18,704 bases of DNA, from assembly GCA_905216175.1 (NCBI GenBank), contig CAJMSV010000025.1, forward strand, positions 1-18,704. The letters run 5' to 3'. Position 1 is the stretch's first letter; each line of letters starts with the position of its first letter. A program made the position numbers and the translations under genes. Origin of the DNA: an uncultured bacterium (GTDB lineage Bacteria; Actinomycetota; Coriobacteriia; Coriobacteriales; Coriobacteriaceae). Of this stretch, positions 13,741 to 18,704 are shown in pieces. A model generated the notes under the pieces. It was given only the letters and a program-made list of their open reading frames with translations. It was not told where the DNA came from and searched no databases.

Positions 13741-13797
13741 CATTGGGTCCACGCTATGCGGATTCGATGCGCAGATGGCGCCGTCTGGATAGCGAGG
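13730..13797 (+). promoter_or_regulatory. Expression platform of the lysine riboswitch
   Basis: The 3' strand of P1 is part of cgctatccgga (13730-13740), which can pair over 11 bases (one wobble) with tctggatagcg (13784-13794). The shorter cgctat (13752-13757) can pair with the same atagcg (13789-13794). Both end at the first base of the ribosome binding site gagg (13794-13797). P1 formation and the 11-bp pairing exclude each other. Which fold blocks translation cannot be decided by eye. Confidence 0.55.
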
Positions 13798-13807
13798 TTT
13801 ACGGGAC

Positions 13808-16117
13808 ATGGCATTGACCCCCAACGAGGCATATGCGGCCAAGCAGCCGTTTGTGGACAAGGAGACACTCGAGCATATCGCCGAGCAGTTCCCCACGCCG
13901 TTTCATCTATACGACGAGGCTGGCATCCGCCGCAACATGCAAGAAGTGCGCGACGCCTTTGCGTGGAACCCAGGCTTTAAGGAATACTTTGCCGTCAAGG
14001 CCAACCCCAACCCGGCGCTCATCTCCATTCTCAACGAATACGGCTGCGGCTGCGATTGCTCGAGCTATACCGAGCTCATGATCGCCCGCTCACTGGGTAT
14101 CACGGGACACGACATCATGTTCTCGTCCAACGACACACCGGCTGCCGACTTTGAGCTCGCCGACAAGCTGGGTGCCATCGTCAACTTTGACGACATCAGC
14201 CACATCGAGTTCTTTGAGCGCGTTGCGGGGCCCATCCCCAAGACGGTCAGCTGCCGCTTTAATCCGGGCGGCCTGTTCCAGCTCTCCAACGGCATCATGG
14301 ATAACCCCGGCGACTCCAAATACGGCATGACCACAGAGCAGCTCTTCGAGGCCTTCCGCACGCTCAAGGCCAAGGGCGCCGAGGACTTTGGCATCCACGC
14401 ATTCCTCGCCAGCAACACCGTCACCAACGACTACTTCCCCAAGCTCGCGCGCATCCTCTTTGAGCTTGCCGTGCGCCTGGAGCGCGAGACCGGCGCACAT
14501 ATCGCCTTCATCAATCTGTCCGGCGGCGTCGGCATCCCCTATCTGCCCGAGCAGCAGGCCAACGACATTCACGCCATCGGCGAGGGAGTGCACGCGGCCT
14601 ACGACGAAATCCTGGTTCCTTCCGGGATGAGCGTTGTGGCCATCTGCACCGAGATGGGCCGCTTTATGATGGGCCCCTATGGCTGCCTGGTCACCAAGGC
14701 CATCCACGAGAAGCAGATCTACAAGGACTATATCGGGGTCGACGCAAGCGCCGTCGATCTGATCCGCCCTGCCATGTACGGCGCTTACCACCACATTACG
14801 GTGATGGGTCAGCCGAGTGGCGACGACAAGACCCCGGCGCCCGTCACGGACACCTACGACATCACGGGCAATCTGTGCGAGAACAACGACAAGTTCGCCA
14901 TCGATCGCGAGCTGCCACATATCGACATGGGCGACCTGCTTGTAATCCACGATACCGGCGCGCATGGCTACTCCATGGGCTACAACTACAACGGGCGGCT
15001 GCGATCCGCCGAGGTCCTGCTGCGCCCCGATGGCTCGGCCGACCTCATCCGCCGTGCCGAGCGCCCGGACGCTTACTTTGCCACGCTCGACGTGCTGCCG
15101 AGCGGCCGAGAGCTGCTGGCCAAGTCGCGCGCCGAAAATGCTCGCCGTCGTGCCCAAGACGAGCGTCTGGCCGTCGCCGCCCAATGGAATAAACGCATCC
15201 AGATCGCGGACGCGAAGGAGAAGAACATGGACATCCGCAATCTTGAGGGCTCAATCGTCGCCCTTGTTACGCCGTTTAAAAAGGACGGCAGTGTCGACTT
15301 TGACGCACTCGGGCGCCTTATCGATTTCCATCTGCAAAACGGCACTGACGCCATCCTCACCCTGGGCACCACCGGCGAGAGCGCCACGATGACCGATGAC
15401 GAGGACAACTCCGTTGTCGCTGCAGTGGTCAAGCAAGTTGCAGGACGCGTCCCCGTCATCGCCGGCTCGGGCTCCAACTCCACGCAAACCATGCTCACCA
15501 AGTCGCTCACCTACCAGGGCCTGGGAGCCGACGGCCTGCTGCTCATCACCCCCTACTACAACAAGTCCAACGAAGAGGGTATCTACCAGCACTTTAAGAC
15601 CGTCGCCGATGCCGTGGACATCCCCTGCATCCTGTACAACATCCCCGGTCGTTGCGGCTGCGGTATCAGCGAGCGCAATGTGGAACGCCTAGCCGCACAT
15701 CCCAACATCATGGGCATCAAGGAGGCCTCGGGTAACGGCGCCTATGCCGCCAAGATCGCACACCTGCTGTCCGACGACTTCCGCATGTATTCAGGCGAGG
15801 ACGCGCTTACCGTACCGCTCATGAGCCTGGGCGCCTCGGGCACCATCAGCGTGTGGGCCGACGTTCAGCCGCAGCTCGTGCACGACATGTGTCGCGCCTA
15901 TCTGGACGGTGACGTGGCACGTGCCCGCGATATCCAAATTGCCGGCCAGCCGCTCATCAATGCACTCTTTAGTGAGGTTAACCCCATCCCCGTCAAAGAG
16001 GCGCTCGCTCAGATGGGTATGATCGAGGCAAACTACCGCATGCCGCTGTGCCCCATGGCAGACGACTCGCGCGCCGCACTTACCGACGCTCTGAAGGGAG
16101 CTGGGCTGCTTGATTAA
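13808..16117 (+). CDS. lysA: LysA-DapA fusion: diaminopimelate decarboxylase joined to 4-hydroxy-tetrahydrodipicolinate synthase
   Basis: One uninterrupted frame of 769 codons. Residues 1 to about 430 are diaminopimelate decarboxylase, a PLP enzyme of fold type III that makes L-lysine. The PLP Lys64 is in YFAVKANPNP, with NLSGGVGIPY, CTEMGRFMMGPYG, GNLCENNDKFAIDRELP and DTGAHGYSMGYNYNGR. A charged helical linker (about 430-473, AKSRAENARRRAQDERLAVA) follows. Residues 474-769 are a complete DapA. The lysA part has no stop codon of its own, so the first and last-but-several steps of the pathway share one chain. The ATG at 13808 follows gagg (13794-13797) by 10 bases. An internal ribosome binding site before residue 474 could also give free DapA. 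A lost lysA stop codon is the likely origin. Confidence 0.88.
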   Translation: MALTPNEAYAAKQPFVDKETLEHIAEQFPTPFHLYDEAGIRRNMQEVRDAFAWNPGFKEYFAVKANPNPALISILNEYGCGCDCSSYTELMIARSLGITGHDIMFSSNDTPAADFELADKLGAIVNFDDISHIEFFERVAGPIPKTVSCRFNPGGLFQLSNGIMDNPGDSKYGMTTEQLFEAFRTLKAKGAEDFGIHAFLASNTVTNDYFPKLARILFELAVRLERETGAHIAFINLSGGVGIPYLPEQQANDIHAIGEGVHAAYDEILVPSGMSVVAICTEMGRFMMGPYGCLVTKAIHEKQIYKDYIGVDASAVDLIRPAMYGAYHHITVMGQPSGDDKTPAPVTDTYDITGNLCENNDKFAIDRELPHIDMGDLLVIHDTGAHGYSMGYNYNGRLRSAEVLLRPDGSADLIRRAERPDAYFATLDVLPSGRELLAKSRAENARRRAQDERLAVAAQWNKRIQIADAKEKNMDIRNLEGSIVALVTPFKKDGSVDFDALGRLIDFHLQNGTDAILTLGTTGESATMTDDEDNSVVAAVVKQVAGRVPVIAGSGSNSTQTMLTKSLTYQGLGADGLLLITPYYNKSNEEGIYQHFKTVADAVDIPCILYNIPGRCGCGISERNVERLAAHPNIMGIKEASGNGAYAAKIAHLLSDDFRMYSGEDALTVPLMSLGASGTISVWADVQPQLVHDMCRAYLDGDVARARDIQIAGQPLINALFSEVNPIPVKEALAQMGMIEANYRMPLCPMADDSRAALTDALKGAGLLD
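15227..16117 (+). CDS. dapA: 4-hydroxy-tetrahydrodipicolinate synthase (DapA), internal in-frame start inside the fusion
   Basis: A full-length 296-residue DapA (EC 4.3.3.7) that condenses pyruvate with aspartate semialdehyde. Residues seen are TLGTTGES (Thr48, Thr49), YYNKSNEEGIYQHF (Tyr111), ILYNIPGR (Tyr137, Arg142) and the Schiff-base Lys165 in IKEASGN. It is the C-terminal part of the LysA fusion frame, but an ideal ribosome binding site aaggag (15215-15220) lies 6 bases before the ATG at 15227, inside the linker. It may therefore be made both as part of the fusion and alone. It overlaps dapB by 8 bases. Confidence 0.9.
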   Translation: MDIRNLEGSIVALVTPFKKDGSVDFDALGRLIDFHLQNGTDAILTLGTTGESATMTDDEDNSVVAAVVKQVAGRVPVIAGSGSNSTQTMLTKSLTYQGLGADGLLLITPYYNKSNEEGIYQHFKTVADAVDIPCILYNIPGRCGCGISERNVERLAAHPNIMGIKEASGNGAYAAKIAHLLSDDFRMYSGEDALTVPLMSLGASGTISVWADVQPQLVHDMCRAYLDGDVARARDIQIAGQPLINALFSEVNPIPVKEALAQMGMIEANYRMPLCPMADDSRAALTDALKGAGLLD

Positions 16118-16850
16118 GACCGTCATTATGGGAACGGGCCGCATGGGCTCGCTCATCCGCACCACCGCCGAGGGCGTTGTCGACGCCGCCGGTCAGCCCG
16201 TTTTTGATATCGTCGCCCAGATCGGCTTCGATTTGAGCGAGCTCGAGAACGCCCCGGCAGCCGACGTCATCATCGACTTCTCGAACGTTGCAACCTTCGA
16301 TGCTGTCGTCGCCTATGTCGAGCGCACGGGTGCGGCGTTGGTCTCGGGCACCACGGGCTATACACCCGAGCAGATGGATCGCCTGCGCGAGCTGGGTCAG
16401 AACGCCCGCATCATGCACTCCGGCAATTATTCCATCGGTATCGCAGCCCTGCGCCATCTGGTAGCACAGGCCACACGCGAGCTGCCCGGCTTTGACTGCG
16501 AGATCGTCGAGACGCACCACTACCAAAAGGTCGACGCCCCGAGCGGCACGGCCAAGCTACTGCTCGACGCCATCGTCGAAGCTGAGCCCGAGGCAGGCTA
16601 CCACCCCGTCTATGGCCGCGAGGGCATGTGCGGCGCGCGTGACCCCAAGGAGCTCGGAATGCACTCGCTGCGCGGCGGCACCGTCGCCGGCGTGCACGAG
16701 GTGAGTTTCTTTGGCCAGGACGAGGAGATCACGCTCACCCACCGCGCCACGAGCCGTCAGATCTTTGTCAACGGCGCCTTGGCAGCCGCGCAGAAGCTCG
16801 TCACCCGCGAACCCGGCTTCTATACGTTCGACCAGGTCATGTTTGCCTAA
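16110..16850 (+). CDS. dapB: 4-hydroxy-tetrahydrodipicolinate reductase
   Basis: A 246-residue DapB (EC 1.17.1.8) that reduces the DapA product with NAD(P)H. It begins with a nucleotide-binding VIMGTGRMGSL, then VIIDFSN, SGTTGYTPEQ, SGNYSIGI, the signature ETHHYQKVDAPSGTAK with the catalytic His pair and Lys, and RGGTVAGVHEV. The start is TTG 16110, overlapping the dapA stop by 8 bases; the next ATG (16128) would remove the first beta strand. aaggga (16094-16099) precedes it. The overlap suggests coupled translation with dapA. Confidence 0.93.
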   Translation: MIKTVIMGTGRMGSLIRTTAEGVVDAAGQPVFDIVAQIGFDLSELENAPAADVIIDFSNVATFDAVVAYVERTGAALVSGTTGYTPEQMDRLRELGQNARIMHSGNYSIGIAALRHLVAQATRELPGFDCEIVETHHYQKVDAPSGTAKLLLDAIVEAEPEAGYHPVYGREGMCGARDPKELGMHSLRGGTVAGVHEVSFFGQDEEITLTHRATSRQIFVNGALAAAQKLVTREPGFYTFDQVMFA

Positions 16851-16889
16851 CCAGGTATCAACCGAATCCACCCAAAGGAGAGATAGCAA

Positions 16890-17609
16890 ATGAGCAACGC
16901 AGCCGAGATGGATGCACAGGAGATTATCAACTACATCGCCACCGCGCCCAAAAAGACGCCCGTCAAGCTGTACGTGCGCGAAAAGCCCGGCATGAAGGTC
17001 CAGTGGGGCGATGCGCACGTCTACGGAGGTCGTCGCGGCAAGACCGTCTTTGGCGACTGGGAGGAACTCAAGGCCATCCTGGACGCCAATGCCGATTCCA
17101 TCGATTACTACGACGTCGAGAATGACTGCCGCAACTCCGCCGTCCCCATGCTCGACCTTAAGGGCATCAACGCCCGCATTGAGCCGGGCGCGATCATCCG
17201 CGACCGCGTCGAGATCGGCGACCGCGCCGTCATCATGATGGGCGCCATCATCAACATCGGCTCCGTTATCGGCGAGGGCTCTATGATTGATATGGGCGCC
17301 GTCCTGGGCGGCCGCGCAACCGTGGGCAAGAACTGCCACATCGGCGCCGGCACCGTACTGGCAGGCGTCGTTGAGCCCGCGAGTGCCACGCCCGTCATCA
17401 TCGAAGATGATGTCATGATTGGCGCCAACGCCGTGGTCCTGGAGGGCGTGCGCGTGGGCAAGGGCGCCGTCGTGGCTGCCGGTGCCGTGTGCGTCGAGGA
17501 CGTCCCCGCCGGTGCCGTCGTGGCCGGCGTTCCTGCCCGCGTCATCAAGATGCGCGACGCCCAGACCGACAGCAAGACCGGTCTCGAGGAAGGCCTGCGT
17601 CAGCTGTAG
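16890..17609 (+). CDS. dapH: Tetrahydrodipicolinate N-acetyltransferase
   Basis: A 239-residue left-handed beta-helix acyltransferase. The N-terminal domain (EIINYIATAPKKTPVKLYV) is typical of DapH, and hexapeptide repeats follow (IEPGAIIRDRVEIGDRAVIMMGAIINIGSVIGEGSMIDMGAVLGG in part, VGKNCHIGAGTVLAG, ending GVPARVIK). DapH uses acetyl-CoA (EC 2.3.1.89), so this organism uses the acetylase branch of DAP synthesis; the succinylase DapD is longer and lacks this N-terminal domain. A strong aaaggaga lies 9 bases before the ATG. It is the last gene of the lysine operon. The aminotransferase and epimerase of the pathway are not in this window. Confidence 0.93.
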   Translation: MSNAAEMDAQEIINYIATAPKKTPVKLYVREKPGMKVQWGDAHVYGGRRGKTVFGDWEELKAILDANADSIDYYDVENDCRNSAVPMLDLKGINARIEPGAIIRDRVEIGDRAVIMMGAIINIGSVIGEGSMIDMGAVLGGRATVGKNCHIGAGTVLAGVVEPASATPVIIEDDVMIGANAVVLEGVRVGKGAVVAAGAVCVEDVPAGAVVAGVPARVIKMRDAQTDSKTGLEEGLRQL

Positions 17610-17610
17610 G

Positions 17611-17638
17611 GTTACGCGGTTTTACCAAACCGCGTAAC
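17611..17638 (+). terminator. Perfect hairpin after dapH without T-run
   Basis: gttacgcggttt (17611-17622) pairs with aaaccgcgtaac (17627-17638) over 12 bp around loop tacc, one base after the dapH stop. No T-run follows (tagtcg), so it may protect the mRNA 3' end or act with the structured element downstream. Confidence 0.6.
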
Positions 17639-17655
17639 TAGTCGACGCTGCAAAC

Positions 17656-17745
17656 GCCCCTAGGCGGCAATCTGACGTTCAATCGTCGGTCGCGTACCGA
17701 AGTACGCTTCCCTCCTCTTTCACGTCACCTTGCTCGCCTAGGGGC
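17656..17745. repeat. Hairpin repeat element, copy B
   Basis: The second copy of the element at 1483-1583. Outer arms gcccctaggcg (17656-17666) and cgcctaggggc (17735-17745) pair perfectly over 11 bp but differ in sequence from copy A. The middle stem is tgacgt (17673-17678) with acgtca (17722-17727). The inner stem is gcgtac (17692-17697) with gtacgc (17702-17707), loop cgaa. It is followed by attttc, so it may help terminate the lysine operon. The remaining gap before the next gene (17746-17861) contains only the bidirectional terminator. Confidence 0.75.
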
Positions 17746-17804
17746 ATTTTCGCTGACGTGAGCTCAACCTGCGGCGCAATGTCAGCAACCAACCCGAAAA
17801 CAAA

Positions 17805-17843
17805 AAAGGCCGAAGTCCCAAAAGGCTTCGGCCTTTGTTTTTT
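17805..17843. terminator. Bidirectional terminator between dapH and the PPK2-like gene
   Basis: aaaggccgaag (17805-17815) pairs with cttcggccttt (17826-17836). A run of T follows on the plus strand (gtttttt, 17837-17843) and a run of A precedes on the plus strand (17802-17807), giving T on the minus strand. It separates convergent genes. Confidence 0.85.
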
Positions 17844-17861
17844 ACAACGTCCAAGAGCAGT

Positions 17862-18704
17862 TTATCGATTCTCAATACTTCCGATGTTCTTGAGCTCGAT
17901 GGAGATGAGGCCGTTGGGCTCGTTGACAAACTCGATGTACTCAGAGTTCGAACCCATCTCGGCCGGGAAGCTGATTTCGATACCCGTGTCGGTACGGATC
18001 TTGTGATTGCGCACAGCTGCGCGCTCGACCTGTTTGCGCTCCACGGGCACGCGCGCGGGCACCTTCTCCTCGGTCAGTGCCGCGCGCACGCGCTCCTTGA
18101 TAACCGGTTCGTTCTCAAAGACCTCGTCGACGATATCCCAAGGCGCGTTCACCGTGCTCGTCTTGGCGATCATTGGCATGACGACCTTGTCCTTCCACTT
18201 CTTCGGATCGATATGGTCGTCGGTGAGGAACGATTCCGTCTTGGAGATCCTGGTTGCGAACTCCTTGGCGAGGCGGTCGACGGCGTCGTCGTCCATGTTC
18301 AGATAGCACTTGACGAGGACGCCCCCGTTATAGGAGAAGTACCTCTCCAATGCCATGGAGGTGCCGATGAACTCGGACACATCGCGGCCTTCTGCCGCGA
18401 GACCGACGATCCTGGAGTACCATGAGCGGTCGTAGATGCCGATGACGCCCTTGGCGGGCTCGCGGGAGATGTAACGCAGCATCTCCCGCGGGCTGTCCAC
18501 GGACTCGGGGATGAAATGCGAATAGAACATGCCGCGAGGCTCGAGGAGGTTCATGAGCTCGTTGATCACGCGTGCCATGACGCGTCCGCTGCGGCCCTCG
18601 AAGATCACGAGGACCTGCCTCCCCTCATCGACGACCCTGCGCTGCATCAGGGTGAGCTGGTGCTCCAGCTCGTCGGATTCCGAGGAGGCCAAGAAACATG
18701 GAAC
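17862..18704 (-). CDS. PPK2-family protein with degenerate Walker A (5' end outside window)
   Basis: The frame is open to the window edge, so the N terminus is missing; about 280 residues are visible. VLVIFEGR, the downstream IGIYDRSWYSRIV and the long helical remainder match polyphosphate kinase 2 / polyphosphate:AMP phosphotransferase proteins. In active PPK2 the loop reads GRDAAGKGG; here it is GRSGRVMAR, with the Walker A Lys absent, while the Walker B-type DRSWYSR is kept. Two-domain relatives contain one inactive domain, so this could be the inactive half of a longer enzyme whose active half lies beyond 18704. The C-terminal 90 residues (RVPVERKQVERAAVRNHKIRT, then a beta-rich tail) are not a usual PPK2 end. 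Substrate unknown. Confidence 0.75.
   Translation of the reverse strand, partial: VPCFLASSESDELEHQLTLMQRRVVDEGRQVLVIFEGRSGRVMARVINELMNLLEPRGMFYSHFIPESVDSPREMLRYISREPAKGVIGIYDRSWYSRIVGLAAEGRDVSEFIGTSMALERYFSYNGGVLVKCYLNMDDDAVDRLAKEFATRISKTESFLTDDHIDPKKWKDKVVMPMIAKTSTVNAPWDIVDEVFENEPVIKERVRAALTEEKVPARVPVERKQVERAAVRNHKIRTDTGIEISFPAEMGSNSEYIEFVNEPNGLISIELKNIGSIENR

Noticed and set aside
14090..15184. Long minus-strand open frame opposite lysA
   Set aside because: It is a GC-driven shadow with no domain; lysA is certain on the plus strand.

Overview
The window reads as a chromosomal segment of a high-G+C Gram-positive bacterium, most likely a gut coriobacterium of the Collinsella type. This is inferred from strongly GC-biased third codon positions, good GGAGG/GAAAGG ribosome binding sites, an LPXTG cell-wall protein, an ECF transporter and the acetyl variant of the lysine pathway. 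No 16S gene is present to confirm it. I see no tRNA, rRNA, insertion sequence or CRISPR array.

Layout. (1) 1-562: the 3' end of a sortase-anchored surface protein and its terminator. (2) 583-4243: an operon for an ECF transporter, with S component (TrpP-like), fused double ATPase and transmembrane EcfT. It is preceded by a 22-codon leader peptide with three consecutive Trp codons and an intrinsic terminator with a TTCG loop, so it looks like a tryptophan importer under classical attenuation. (3) 4303-6390, minus strand: an ATP-grasp ligase and an aspartate/glutamate racemase, an arrangement that resembles D-Asp cross-bridge synthesis for peptidoglycan. (4) 6613-8652, plus strand: a MOSC-domain protein, then a secreted coiled-coil wall protein whose reading frame is cut by an in-frame TAA. 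(5) 8651-12138, minus strand: a HigB/HigA toxin-antitoxin pair, a small membrane protein, an FxLYD-type protein with a damaged or unusual start, a small HTH-like protein and a membrane Ser/Thr kinase. (6) 12241-17609: lysine biosynthesis. An M20 amidohydrolase (probable N-acetyl-diaminopimelate deacetylase) diverges from a lysine-riboswitch operon encoding a LysA-DapA fusion, DapB and DapH. (7) 17862-18704, minus strand: the C-terminal part of a PPK2-like protein with a degenerate Walker A.

Two amino-acid-sensing leaders (Trp attenuator and Lys riboswitch) control supply of two costly amino acids. The lysine operon makes DAP and lysine. The D-Asp ligase/racemase pair would attach D-Asp to a diamino acid in the wall if the assignment is right, so DAP here may serve lysine synthesis more than the wall.

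The observations I rate highest are the Trp attenuator driving an ECF transporter whose three proteins contain a single Trp; a two-copy hairpin element (about 1483-1583 and 17656-17745) whose copies differ by compensatory base-pair changes; the LysA-DapA fusion that keeps an internal ribosome binding site; the in-frame stop in the secreted protein; and the 14-bp inverted repeat that buries the ribosome binding site of the FxLYD gene.
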